A DNA stretch of 38,628 nt from RUG023 sp900315435 (GTDB taxonomy: Bacteria > Spirochaetota > Spirochaetia > Sphaerochaetales > Sphaerochaetaceae): contig CADAJJ010000027.1 in assembly GCA_902788205.1 (NCBI GenBank), forward strand, positions 1 to 38,628, given 5' to 3'. Position numbers and translations under genes: made by a program. The notes under the pieces were generated by a model. The model saw nothing but the letters and a program-made list of their open reading frames with translations. It made no database searches and was not told the DNA's origin. Below, piece by piece: positions 1 through 8,789 of this stretch (positions are counted from its first letter, which is position 1; each line of letters opens with the position of its first letter).

Positions 1-2
1 TG

Positions 3-296
3 CTCACCGACTACGAGTACGGGAGAATCCGTACCGCCTATGAGAAGACAATGTCCGGAAACAAAAACCGCACCCAGGAAGCGTATGAGCTCTACGGCAT
101 CTATGAGCCGCTGACCGTCACCCTCACCCATGTGCTGAATCACAAGAGTGGAATCGGGTTCACTTCCTACTCCCACCCAGGTCTTCCGGTTCCGGTCTTC
201 GCCCAGGGTCCCGGACAGGAACTGTTTGCCGGCTACTACGACAACACCGACATCTACAAGAAGCTTGCCGCGCTCACCAGCGTACAAGAGGACTGA
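3..296 (+). CDS. Alkaline phosphatase, C-terminal part (5' end outside window)
   Basis: Only the last 97 codons are present; the reading frame is open from base 3 and ends at TGA 294-296. The translated end carries the conserved C-terminal block of PhoA-type alkaline phosphatases: a His-containing segment (GFTSYSHPGLPVPVFAQGPG) followed by ELFAGYYDNTDIYKKL, where families normally show TGHtG..VPVfA.GPG..lF.G..dNTdI. The His in this block is a zinc ligand in the family. The enzyme hydrolyses phosphate monoesters and is usually periplasmic or membrane-anchored, but the signal region cannot be seen here. The next gene starts one base after the stop, so the two are probably co-transcribed. Family assignment is firm; exact substrate is unknown. 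Confidence 0.85.
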   Translation, partial: LTDYEYGRIRTAYEKTMSGNKNRTQEAYELYGIYEPLTVTLTHVLNHKSGIGFTSYSHPGLPVPVFAQGPGQELFAGYYDNTDIYKKLAALTSVQED

Positions 297-297
297 C

Positions 298-1440
298 GTG
301 ACCAGGCTGTTTTCCAAAACTTCCGCAGCGGTGGTGGCAACAATTGCCGACATCCTGCTGCTTGTATGGATGCCGACCGGCTTTGAAGGGGCTCTCCAGT
401 TCCGGGACGAAGTCAAGTGCAAGGCGCTGATCCTGGAAACCGACGAGAGCCTCATCGTCGATACGGGACTGATCCGTACCGGACAGCAAGTATGCCGTAT
501 TCAGTTCCTTTCTGGGAAATATAAAGGAATGGAAGCAGAGGGGAACATGCTGGGAGGCTCCCTCTCCCTGGACAAGCTGTTCCATCCGGGGGACAAGGCC
601 CAGGCTCTGGTAAGCCATGAGGGGGATGCGATCATCTCCGTCTACCTGGTCGACCACTTCCGTCTTGGCGGGGAAGCACTGCTTGCCGTGGCCTTCGCCA
701 TCTTCCTGATCTGCTTTGCGGGAATGACCGGCCTCAGGTCGGTGCTCTCCTTCATCGTGACGGTGCTGGTCCTCTGGAAGATCCTGATACCGATGTACTT
801 GAAGGGGTTCGATCCGATTCTTGCCGGATTTGCCGTCACGACGCTGCTTACCATCCTCATCATCGCGCTCGTCTACGGGTTCGACCGACGGCTTGCCGCA
901 GCCACGGGAGGAGCGTTGCTCGGCCTGGGAACGGCGGCGTTTCTGGCAATCATCACCACCAAGGGTTTCAAGATCCATGGTGCCGTGATGCCACAATCAG
1001 AAGGTTTGCTCTATTCAGGATACGAATACCTCAACCTTACCAGAATCTTCATGGCGAGCGTCTTCGTGGGAGCGAGCGGTTCGGTCATGGACCTCTCGGT
1101 CGACATCACCAGCGCGGTGAACGAGGTGGTCAAGAAGTGTCCGGACATCACGCGGAAAGATGCAATCATCTCTGGCATGCACGTTGCCCGCACCGCCACG
1201 GGAACGATGACGACCACGCTGCTTTTGGCCTATACGGGAAGTAGCATCGCCCTCTTCATGACCTTCATGGCCCAGGGAACCCCGCTGTACAACATCCTGA
1301 ACAACAATCAGGTAGCCGCGGAAATCATCAATACCATCGCGGGCAGTTTCGGGCTTGCCACCACGGCACCCTTTACCGCCTTCCTGGCGGGCATCATCCT
1401 CCACAAACCCCACGCCAAAGGGGAAACGGATCAGGACTGA
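298..1440 (+). CDS. YibE/F-like multi-pass membrane protein
   Basis: A 380-residue integral membrane protein. GTG at 298 is chosen as start because it follows the phosphatase stop by one base and has an AGAGGA ribosome site just upstream; the frame stays open further upstream only by running through the phosphatase gene. One N-terminal hydrophobic segment is followed by an extracytoplasmic domain of about 120 residues, then several membrane segments from about residue 125. The C-terminal part has the family's signature-like stretch around FVGASGSVMDLSVDITSAV and MHVARTATGTMTTTLLLAY. YibE/F proteins are widespread with no settled function; a transport role is often supposed. Its stop overlaps the convergent manA stop by 10 bp. 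Confidence 0.8.
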   Translation: MTRLFSKTSAAVVATIADILLLVWMPTGFEGALQFRDEVKCKALILETDESLIVDTGLIRTGQQVCRIQFLSGKYKGMEAEGNMLGGSLSLDKLFHPGDKAQALVSHEGDAIISVYLVDHFRLGGEALLAVAFAIFLICFAGMTGLRSVLSFIVTVLVLWKILIPMYLKGFDPILAGFAVTTLLTILIIALVYGFDRRLAAATGGALLGLGTAAFLAIITTKGFKIHGAVMPQSEGLLYSGYEYLNLTRIFMASVFVGASGSVMDLSVDITSAVNEVVKKCPDITRKDAIISGMHVARTATGTMTTTLLLAYTGSSIALFMTFMAQGTPLYNILNNNQVAAEIINTIAGSFGLATTAPFTAFLAGIILHKPHAKGETDQD

Positions 1441-2483
1441 GGTCCATAGCAGGCAAAGGCGACCAGTGGCTTTGTTCCTTCATTCACCAGGGAAAAATCA
1501 CTTCCTGCAGGAACAAAGAACTGGTCTCCTTGCATAAGGGGCGCATCATCCAACCTTCCGCTTCCTTGCAACACATACAGCCCGCAGAACGGTGTGCGAT
1601 GGAACTGGTAGCGCGAGGAGATCTCAAACCGCTCCATCCGGAAACAGGAGGTCTTGTCATAGCCCACCACTTCCTCGCATACCTGGTCGATCCTTCGTGC
1701 AGGGATTTTCCAACGGGCTTCTACCTCTTCCAAGGTGAGTCCTTCATAATGGAAGCAATCGAACATCCGCTCGAATCCGAGTCCCTGATGGCAACCCTGG
1801 TCGGCAACCTTCAACCCGTTCGGGGTCACCCGTTCCACGCGGATGGTATAGTCTGTCGGCTCCTGGATCTCCACCAGCAAGCAACCCTTGCCGATCGCAT
1901 GGGGGACTCCTCCCTCGATCAAGAAGGTTTCTCCCGGATGGACGGGAATGTGGTGCATATGGCCCAACAACGCAGCAATGTCCTGCTCGTCAAAACACCG
2001 TTTCCACTCGCTTCGGGTAATGCCAGGCTTGAAACCCATGTAGATGCTGGGTTCTTCCCCATCGAGGGACCGGCCACCAAGCACATGCCAGCACTCGGTC
2101 TTTCCGTACGGAGAATGGAACAATTCCATCGCCTTGTCCTTGTCGGGATGCACTTGCACTGTAAGCCGTTCGGCCGCATCGATGAGCTTGACCAACACGC
2201 CGGTATTGGTCCCCCACCTCTGCACATGCCGCTCCCCCAGAAGCGCCACGGCATCGGGAGAAGAAAGGAACTGCTTCAGGGAAATGCCTGAACCTTCGAG
2301 ATGGCACATGCCCTCCTCCAGCGCTTCGCGTCCCGCATTCCGTGCCACGACGGTCGACATGATCCATTCCTCGGGAAAGTGGGAATCCTCAGTTCCCTCC
2401 ATTCCATGAATCCGGTCGATCTGGATTCCCCCGATATAGGTTCTCCAGGCTCTTGCCGGGGTAAGTTTCACTGGTTTTTGCAT
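1431..2483 (-). CDS. manA: Mannose-6-phosphate isomerase, class I
   Basis: 350-residue cupin-type phosphomannose isomerase that interconverts mannose 6-phosphate and fructose 6-phosphate in the cytoplasm. The zinc-site signature is intact: Gln110 and His112 in TVQVHPDK, Glu130 in GKTECWHVL, and His195 in GGVPHAIGKG. The length is at the short end for class I enzymes (about 310-400 residues). ATG 2483 has a GGAGGA site upstream. It is the last gene of the mannoside operon, 78 bp after the solute-binding protein gene. It would take mannose freed by the GH38 enzyme into glycolysis after phosphorylation by a kinase not seen here. The symbol is by family; the function is well supported. Confidence 0.9.
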   Translation of the reverse strand: MQKPVKLTPARAWRTYIGGIQIDRIHGMEGTEDSHFPEEWIMSTVVARNAGREALEEGMCHLEGSGISLKQFLSSPDAVALLGERHVQRWGTNTGVLVKLIDAAERLTVQVHPDKDKAMELFHSPYGKTECWHVLGGRSLDGEEPSIYMGFKPGITRSEWKRCFDEQDIAALLGHMHHIPVHPGETFLIEGGVPHAIGKGCLLVEIQEPTDYTIRVERVTPNGLKVADQGCHQGLGFERMFDCFHYEGLTLEEVEARWKIPARRIDQVCEEVVGYDKTSCFRMERFEISSRYQFHRTPFCGLYVLQGSGRLDDAPLMQGDQFFVPAGSDFSLVNEGTKPLVAFACYGPQS

Positions 2484-2503
2484 AGGTCCTCCCCTTCATA
2501 CAA

Positions 2504-2544
2504 GAAGTTGCCACAACAAGGAAGCCCTTGTATATGGCAACTTC
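2504..2544 (-). other. Long hairpin between solute-binding protein gene and manA
   Basis: Perfect 10-bp outer arms GAAGTTGCCA (2504-2513) and TGGCAACTTC (2535-2544) enclose a second 6-bp stem ACAAGG/CCTTGT with an AAGC loop. On the transcribed strand no U-run follows, so this is not a standard intrinsic terminator. Position just downstream of the solute-binding protein gene suggests an mRNA-stabilising or partial-attenuation stem that raises expression of the binding protein over manA. That role is inferred from comparable hairpins in other ABC operons. Confidence 0.6.
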
Positions 2545-2561
2545 AAGATTCTTGTCGAGAA

Positions 2562-3857
2562 TTATTTCTTTTTGGCTGCTTCGACCGCATCCTTGATTCT
2601 CTTGTAGCAGTCCATACCAGCCTGTTGCGGCGTCTTCAGTCCATATCCCGTGTTGCTGCTTTCTTCGTTGATGACGTTTTCAATCACCGCACTACCCGGC
2701 ATCAGGAACTCATAATCGATACGCTTGGTACACTCCACAAGGCCGTTGACTCCATTGATGACCTGCTTCTCGACATCGGAAAGCAGAGGAGTAATGGCCT
2801 CGCGGATATGGGTCGGTCCGGGGACACCGCGCTGGGTCATCAAGATCTTGCCCGCATCGGGATCGTTGATCAGGAAGTTCAACAACTTCGCGGCCTCTTC
2901 CTTATGCTTGCCACCCTTGCCGATCGTCCAAGGCATGGAAGCGAGCATGTAGACGCCGCCTGCCGTCTTGGACTCGGGAATCATGGCGACTGCGCAAGGA
3001 GGCTGTCCTACCACCGCGGCAGACTGCATCGGGAACGTGGCGACGTGGTTCACCTCGATTGCCACCTTTCCGGAAAGGAACAGGTTGTCGTTCTGGCTCA
3101 TTCTGCCAGCAGAGACATCAAGCGGCGGAATGACGCCATTGGCTCTCCACTCGTTCAGCTGAGCGAACACCTCGCCCATCTCTTTCGAGAAATCCTGGAT
3201 GGCACCCGTCGGGTCGGCAATCCAACCGCCTTTCTGGCGCATCATAGCCTCTACGAGGAAGTAGCTCGGCTCCTTCATGCCATACAGATTCGGATCGGCA
3301 GCATGAATTTTCTTGCCGGCCTCTTCGAGATCCTTCCAGGTCCAATCATCGGTCGGATAGGCAACGCCTGTCTTGTCGAAAATAGCCTTGTTGTAGTACA
3401 TGACAGGACCATTCAATCCTGACGGAACTCCATAAACCGTACCATTATAGGTGGCCCAGTCAAGCGCATCCTTCGGATAGTCGTCAAGGTTGATAATGCC
3501 CTGGTCGATGAACGGCTTCAAATCGGTGAGACGATCCGTCATGGCCAGATCTGCAAAATAGACGTTGTTGTCCAACTGATAGAGATCCGGTTCGGTTCCC
3601 GAATAGATCTGGGTAATCAACTTGTCATGATATCCATTGAAACCCTGATACTCGGCAACCACTTTCACGTGGGGATTGCGCTGCATGTACAAATCCAAGG
3701 CCTTCAAGGTTGCCTCATGGCGGGAATCACTTCCCCACCAGGACATCCTCAGCTCGATGGGCCCGGACGAGCCTGCCGAACCCTGTTCCTTGGCACCATT
3801 CGCAAATGCGGAAGATACCGCACACGCCGCCAACAATGCAACGACCAACTTTTTCAT
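2562..3857 (-). CDS. ABC transporter sugar-binding protein (family 1, CUT1)
   Basis: 431-residue extracytoplasmic solute-binding protein. The start at ATG 3857 (MKKLVVALLAAC) is preferred over an in-frame upstream ATG because AAAGGAGAGA lies directly before it. Residues 1-20 form a Sec signal peptide ending SSAFA|NGAKEQG, the spirochaete-type N-terminus. The mature part has the family-1 lobe features: IELRMSWWGS near the start, then YQLDN, YNGTVYGVPSGLNGPVMYYNKA and KHKEEAAKLLNFLIND. It follows the alpha-mannosidase gene by 30 bp and precedes manA, so the ligand is probably a mannose-containing oligosaccharide. Ligand is inferred from neighbours only. Confidence 0.85.
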   Translation of the reverse strand: MKKLVVALLAACAVSSAFANGAKEQGSAGSSGPIELRMSWWGSDSRHEATLKALDLYMQRNPHVKVVAEYQGFNGYHDKLITQIYSGTEPDLYQLDNNVYFADLAMTDRLTDLKPFIDQGIINLDDYPKDALDWATYNGTVYGVPSGLNGPVMYYNKAIFDKTGVAYPTDDWTWKDLEEAGKKIHAADPNLYGMKEPSYFLVEAMMRQKGGWIADPTGAIQDFSKEMGEVFAQLNEWRANGVIPPLDVSAGRMSQNDNLFLSGKVAIEVNHVATFPMQSAAVVGQPPCAVAMIPESKTAGGVYMLASMPWTIGKGGKHKEEAAKLLNFLINDPDAGKILMTQRGVPGPTHIREAITPLLSDVEKQVINGVNGLVECTKRIDYEFLMPGSAVIENVINEESSNTGYGLKTPQQAGMDCYKRIKDAVEAAKKK

Positions 3858-3887
3858 TTTTCTCTCCTTTTCAAGCATCCCTGCTTG

Positions 3888-6800
3888 TCATTTCCTAATT
3901 CGCAACGTCTTGATTTCAAAGGGTTTCATGGTCAAAGAGCATGCAGATCCTTTTACATGCACCTCTGAAACAGGCCTCTCGAGCAAATCCGTCTCCAGAC
4001 AGGAGGCCACGGCAAACGCACAAGTCAGTTTGACCTGCTTGTGCTCGCCACAAGCCTCATAGCATCTGACGATGATGCCATCCCCATCCTCTGCCATCTT
4101 TATCGTCTCGATCACGACATCCTTCTGGTCTGCCCTGATCAGACCTTTCAGGGAAAGCCTATGGGGAATCACCATCAGCGGATTGTTCACCTGGTATCCC
4201 AACCGATATGTCTCCGCGCTTCGGTAATCTCCTTCATGAGGATAGAAGTAATACGCAAACTCATGCACTCCCTTGTCACAGAAATCCGCCGGATGGTCGG
4301 AACTACGCAACAGGGTCAGACTCATGACGGAATCGTTCACGATATGGCCATAGGTAGAGTCATTCAGAATCGAGACGCCATAGTCTCCCTCGGAAAGGTC
4401 AATCCATTTGTGCGCGCATACCTCGAACATCGCTTCATCATTGCTGGTCGAACGATGGTTCGGCACCTCGTAGTTGCCAAACGCACACTCGCACAAGGCC
4501 TGTCGTGCTCGAATCTCGACAGGGAATGCAACCCGGAGCGTCTTATGCGTTTCATCCCAGTCCACATGCGTATGGAACGCAATCATGCCCAAAACCTTAT
4601 CAATGCGGATGGACTGCTTGATGAGGGAATGACTGGATTTGCGGGTCAACTCGAATGCGACATACAGCTCATTCTCATCGACCAGATGGAAATCTACCGT
4701 CTCAAAGGGAAGCGAGGGTTTGTCGAACCGCTTCATGGTGGTCTCCCATGCAGAACCCCATTCCACAGGTATATCCTCGAGAAGCTCGAAACGGTTGCCG
4801 AAAAGACCTTCTTTCAGGATTTCCCTTGCATACCGGGTGTCATAACAACTGGCAAGCTCTCCATCCTTGTTGAATCTGATCCGATAGGGGCCGGCTTCAA
4901 AGGTGTCGGTCTCCTTCCTCCCAGTCTTCATACGACAGATTTCCTTTTGCGCAAGGTGATAGCTTCGGGTTGTGAATGCAGGAAGGTCCCGTACCACAAA
5001 ATCAATACCTCCTTCGCAAGGGACCTGAGGGACCTCCTTTCCTTCCTCATCCACCACACATTTCGTTCCATCGGTTGGCACATGCACCGTCATGGAGAGG
5101 TCCCAAGCATGCGGGTTGAATACGGAAAAACCTTCCTTCCCGTCTTTTCCCAAGGCAGAAAAGTTTGCCTCAATCGCGCCTTTTCCTGCCTCAAAAACCT
5201 TCTCGTACTGCTTGTCGCTCAACTCATACACTTCGGTAATGGCGGTTCCAGGAAGGATATCGTGGAACTGATTCAACAAGATGAGCTTCCACCCCTCCGT
5301 CAAGTCTGTTCCCGCCTTCCCTGTTGCCAGATACCGGAGAACGGAGGTCAATTCTGCATTCCGATAGAGGAACTCACTTCTTCGGTTGTTTCGCTTGTTC
5401 TTGGCAATCGAGGTATAGGTCCCGCGATGTTTCTCGAAATAGAGCGGACCATCCCATACCGGCAACTGCTTTCCCACACTTGCCTGTTCGACCGCATCAA
5501 AGTAATCCTGGATGTTGGTCTCCTTCACATGCGGAGCAAGGGGGATAGCCTCTGCTCGCTTGAAATGCTCCAGCATCTCCAAGGTGACGCCGCCCCCTCC
5601 ATCCCCATATCCATAGAGGTACAACATGGGCAGCTCGTCTTCCTTGTTGCGGAAATCTCCCAACGAACCGATTACGCCTTTCGGAGAACCATCACCATTG
5701 TACAGTTTCGGCTGCTCGAAATTGTACATCATCATCATTCCCGACAAGACCATGGATCCATCAAGGCCTTTCCATTGGAACACGCTGTGCGGGAACCGGT
5801 TGGTTTCCTGCCAGCCCAGTTTGGAAGTGAAGAAATAGTCGGTACCGCTTTTCTTGAGAATCTGCGGCATGGCGGGAGAAAATCCAAAGGTATCCGGCAG
5901 GAAGCAGATCCTGCTGTCCGTCCCGAACTTTTCTTTCCAATATCGCTTTCCGAACATGATCTGCCGGACAAACGACTCCCCGCTGATCAGGTTGCAATCC
6001 GGTTCCAGGTACATGCATCCAAGCGTCTCCCATCTTCCTTCCGCAATCCGCTTCTTCATCTGGGCAAACAGCTCAGGATAGGTACTTTCCACCATCTCAT
6101 AGAGCGCCGGCATGCTCTGGGAATAGATGAAGTCAGGATAATCCTCAAGCAGGCGCAGAGTGGAAGAAAACGTCCTGCTCGTCTTCCGATAGGTTTCTTT
6201 CAGGGGCCAATGCCAGGCGATGTCGATATGCGAGTGACCTACCGCATACACGGTTTCCGGAATCTTGATTCCCTCCAGCTTCTTCAATCGCTTGGTCAGT
6301 TCGGCATCAGCCTCGTCGATACTTGCATCCAAACGTTCCCGACTGGTGTAATCCAGTTTCAGGAAACTGGCATACAAGGCATTGTAGGCCACATCTCGTG
6401 CAAACTCTTCAGGATACTTGCTTGCATAATCGAAGATGGTATGCGTACGGAACGAGTAGTCCCATACTTTCTGATCGACCACCGCAACCTGCGAGCGGGA
6501 GATTGCCATGCCGACTTGCGCAAAGAACTTGCTGTCGGGAAGGAAATCCTTGCAATTCACCTCGGCTTCAAAATCATAGTGTTCGTCACCCTTGGCGCAA
6601 GAAACGAGCGGAATGATGAAGCGGTTGAAGTCCATACCGTTGTAATGCCTTCCATTTACGGAAAGGCAACCTTCCCCGCCAAAGGAAGCCAGCAAGGCGA
6701 CCTTCTTCCCCTTGTAGGAATCATCAAGCGTCAATTGATTCTTCAAAAAGACCGTGATTCCTTTCCCGCCAATCTTCACCTCTTCGGCCAAAGGGAAGTA

Positions 6801-6944
6801 ATCGGCATCGAGAAAACGATAGGAACCCGGATTGTCATAATGGCAACGACGAGCGACCCAACCGGAAAGCGCCTTCACTTCCGAGAAGAAAAACTGGTCG
6901 AGACGTCGTAGTTCTGATTGAATTTTCTTGTCAACGGCAAGCAT
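3888..6944 (-). CDS. Alpha-mannosidase, glycoside hydrolase family 38
   Basis: 1018 residues, the usual size for bacterial GH38. The enzyme removes alpha-linked mannose with retention and a catalytic zinc. Visible motifs are GHSHIDIAWHWPLKET near residue 235 (zinc His and Asp), CFLPDTFGFSPAMPQIL near 350 (nucleophile Asp), and LNQFHDILPG near 560 (zinc His). No signal peptide is present (MLAVDKKIQSELRR), so it should act in the cytoplasm on imported oligosaccharides. ATG 6944 has AAGGAG upstream. It lies between the permease genes and the solute-binding protein gene in the same operon, an order that ties import to cleavage. Linkage preference (1,2/1,3/1,6) cannot be read from the sequence. 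Confidence 0.92.
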   Translation of the reverse strand: MLAVDKKIQSELRRLDQFFFSEVKALSGWVARRCHYDNPGSYRFLDADYFPLAEEVKIGGKGITVFLKNQLTLDDSYKGKKVALLASFGGEGCLSVNGRHYNGMDFNRFIIPLVSCAKGDEHYDFEAEVNCKDFLPDSKFFAQVGMAISRSQVAVVDQKVWDYSFRTHTIFDYASKYPEEFARDVAYNALYASFLKLDYTSRERLDASIDEADAELTKRLKKLEGIKIPETVYAVGHSHIDIAWHWPLKETYRKTSRTFSSTLRLLEDYPDFIYSQSMPALYEMVESTYPELFAQMKKRIAEGRWETLGCMYLEPDCNLISGESFVRQIMFGKRYWKEKFGTDSRICFLPDTFGFSPAMPQILKKSGTDYFFTSKLGWQETNRFPHSVFQWKGLDGSMVLSGMMMMYNFEQPKLYNGDGSPKGVIGSLGDFRNKEDELPMLYLYGYGDGGGGVTLEMLEHFKRAEAIPLAPHVKETNIQDYFDAVEQASVGKQLPVWDGPLYFEKHRGTYTSIAKNKRNNRRSEFLYRNAELTSVLRYLATGKAGTDLTEGWKLILLNQFHDILPGTAITEVYELSDKQYEKVFEAGKGAIEANFSALGKDGKEGFSVFNPHAWDLSMTVHVPTDGTKCVVDEEGKEVPQVPCEGGIDFVVRDLPAFTTRSYHLAQKEICRMKTGRKETDTFEAGPYRIRFNKDGELASCYDTRYAREILKEGLFGNRFELLEDIPVEWGSAWETTMKRFDKPSLPFETVDFHLVDENELYVAFELTRKSSHSLIKQSIRIDKVLGMIAFHTHVDWDETHKTLRVAFPVEIRARQALCECAFGNYEVPNHRSTSNDEAMFEVCAHKWIDLSEGDYGVSILNDSTYGHIVNDSVMSLTLLRSSDHPADFCDKGVHEFAYYFYPHEGDYRSAETYRLGYQVNNPLMVIPHRLSLKGLIRADQKDVVIETIKMAEDGDGIIVRCYEACGEHKQVKLTCAFAVASCLETDLLERPVSEVHVKGSACSLTMKPFEIKTLRIRK

Positions 6945-6961
6945 TTGTCTTACTCCTTGTA

Positions 6962-7816
6962 TTAACCCTTGATTCCCGTCGATGCGATTCCTTCGACGAA
7001 ATACTGTTGCAGAGAGAAGAAGAGGATGATGGCAGGAAGCATCGAGACAAACGACATCGCCATAATCGCGCCCCAGTTATCCGCTCCTCCCACATCGATG
7101 GTCGAACGCAATGCAAGCGGTACCGTGTACGTCTTGATGTTCGAGAGATAGAGCAGCTGGTTCTGGAAATCATCCCAATTCCACAAGAATGCGAAGATGG
7201 CAACCGAGAAAAGTGCCGATTTCGAAAGAGGAAGAATGAGATGCAATAGGATTCCAAGAGAGGAGCATCCATCAATCTTTGCCGCTTCGTCCAGCTCGCG
7301 GGGAATCCCCTTGATGAACTGGCAGACAAGGAAGATGAAGAAGCCTCCTCCTACCCCTACTCCAAGAAACGCAGGGACCGCAAACGGCAAATAGGTATTG
7401 AGCCATCCCAGTTTGGTGAAGATCACATATTTCGAAATCATCGTGGTGGTCGCGGGCATCATGATGGTCAGGAAAAGCACCGTAAAAAGCACGTTCTTTC
7501 CCGAAAACCCAAACCGGGCAAATCCGTAACCGGTAAACAGGCTGATCAGGATGCTTCCGACCACACAGAACGAAACCAGAATGAAAGAGTTCATCAGGAA
7601 GTGCCCGAACTGCAACGGACGCACCAGCTTCCAGCCGTTCACAAAGTTCGAAGGCATGAATCTGGTCGGCAGCAACATCGGGCTGGTCAACACTTCGCTT
7701 GATGGCTTGAATGCTGCAAAGAAAAGCCAGACGATCGGATAAATCATCACGATGCCAAACAGGATAATCAGCGCATGTGTCACGAATGATTTCAGCAAGC
7801 GGTTGGTCGTCACCAT
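6962..7816 (-). CDS. ABC sugar permease, MalG-type (CUT1)
   Basis: 284-residue inner-membrane permease with six predicted membrane segments. The cytoplasmic loop that docks the ATPase is clear near residue 190: RELDEAAKIDGCSSLGILL (EAA motif). Two starts are close: ATG 7822 overlaps the upstream stop as ATGA, but GGAGG lies only one base before it. ATG 7816 has GGAGG at seven bases, so 7816 is preferred. The protein pairs with the MalF-type permease encoded just upstream. No ATPase gene is found in the operon, so the pair probably uses a multitask ATPase of the MsmX/UgpC kind made elsewhere (inference). Confidence 0.88.
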   Translation of the reverse strand: MVTTNRLLKSFVTHALIILFGIVMIYPIVWLFFAAFKPSSEVLTSPMLLPTRFMPSNFVNGWKLVRPLQFGHFLMNSFILVSFCVVGSILISLFTGYGFARFGFSGKNVLFTVLFLTIMMPATTTMISKYVIFTKLGWLNTYLPFAVPAFLGVGVGGGFFIFLVCQFIKGIPRELDEAAKIDGCSSLGILLHLILPLSKSALFSVAIFAFLWNWDDFQNQLLYLSNIKTYTVPLALRSTIDVGGADNWGAIMAMSFVSMLPAIILFFSLQQYFVEGIASTGIKG

Positions 7817-7818
7817 AG

Positions 7819-8712
7819 TCATCCCTCCAAGGAATTCACGCTCTTGTCCACGAAATGGATGAGCAAGGCAGTCACCGAAATCATCACCAACAGCATCCAG
7901 GAAAGCGCCGAGGAATATCCTATGTTGAAATACTGGAACCCATTACGATACAGGTACGAGACATACACGAGACCTGCATTCAAAGGCCCTCCGGTTCCAT
8001 CGTAGATGGTGTATGGAGTCGCGAATACTTGGAATGCATTGATTGTCTGCATCATCAGGTTGTAGGTCATGAGCGGCATGATGCCGGGAAGCGTGATGGC
8101 AAAAAACTGACGGATCTTTCCAGCCCCGTCCACACTCGCCGACTCATACAAGGAAACCGGAATCTGTTTCAGGCCAGCAAGGAAGATGACCATAGACGAC
8201 CCGAACTGCCAGACCGACATCAGTGCGAGGATAGGGACAACCCACACCGGATTTCCCAACCAAGAAGGTCCCTCAATGCCCATGCGAGCAAGCAAGATGT
8301 TCACCACGCCATCTTTTACGAACAACCGCTTCCATAGAATGGAAACCGCAATGCTCGATCCAAAAATGGAAGGAATGTAGTAGATGGTACGATAGAAGTT
8401 CACCGCCTTGATCTTTTGGTTCATGATCAATGCGACTGCCAATGCAAAAAGAATCTTGCAAGGAACCGAAAGCAACACGTACTTCATGGTGACCTTGGTA
8501 CTCTGGGAAAAGAGCTCGTCACGGAACATGTCCACATAATTCCGAATGCCGATGAAGGTCGGGGGAGCAAACAAAGAGTACTTGGTGAAAGAGAGCACCA
8601 GACTAATCAGAATCGGGCCGATTTGAAAGCAAACGACCCCTACAAGCCAAGGGACAATATAGAGGAAACCTTCCCGATCTTTTCTTTTTTTCAGTGAGAC
8701 TTTCGTGTGCAT
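7819..8712 (-). CDS. ABC sugar permease, MalF-type (CUT1)
   Basis: 297-residue permease subunit with about six membrane segments, beginning after a basic stretch (KKRKDREGFLYIVPWLVG). The EAA-type loop is VSLYESASVDGAGKIRQFF near residue 195. ATG 8712 is chosen; an in-frame GTG at 8724 has no ribosome site, whereas GGAAC precedes the ATG. The 8-bp palindrome at 8719-8738 overlaps this ribosome-binding region. This is the first gene of the transporter part of the operon; 77 bp separate it from the response regulator stop. That gap carries repeats that look like regulator sites. Confidence 0.88.
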   Translation of the reverse strand: MHTKVSLKKRKDREGFLYIVPWLVGVVCFQIGPILISLVLSFTKYSLFAPPTFIGIRNYVDMFRDELFSQSTKVTMKYVLLSVPCKILFALAVALIMNQKIKAVNFYRTIYYIPSIFGSSIAVSILWKRLFVKDGVVNILLARMGIEGPSWLGNPVWVVPILALMSVWQFGSSMVIFLAGLKQIPVSLYESASVDGAGKIRQFFAITLPGIMPLMTYNLMMQTINAFQVFATPYTIYDGTGGPLNAGLVYVSYLYRNGFQYFNIGYSSALSWMLLVMISVTALLIHFVDKSVNSLEG

Positions 8713-8789
8713 AATTCGTTCCACAAACCATTGTGGAAGGCGAATCTCAAACCGGACAAGCTGTGATATTTAACGGAAACCGGACTTTT
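8713..8789 (-). promoter_or_regulatory. Promoter/operator region of the mannoside transporter operon
   Basis: The 77-bp gap holds two exact 9-bp direct repeats (AAACCGGAC on the plus strand, 8749-8757 and 8777-8785, 28 bp apart) and a perfect palindrome TTCCACAA-N4-TTGTGGAA (8719-8738). On the minus strand a weak promoter can be read: -35 TTGTCC overlapping the proximal repeat, 18-bp spacer, -10 CACAAT inside the palindrome. A weak core promoter with upstream direct repeats fits activation by the AraC-type response regulator encoded next door. The palindrome could be a second operator or an RNA stem hiding the ribosome site. All roles are inferred. Confidence 0.45.

Noticed and set aside
4041..6911. 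956-codon open frame on the plus strand
   Set aside because: It is the exact antisense of the GH38 alpha-mannosidase gene; its translation shows no family pattern and it has no ribosome site.
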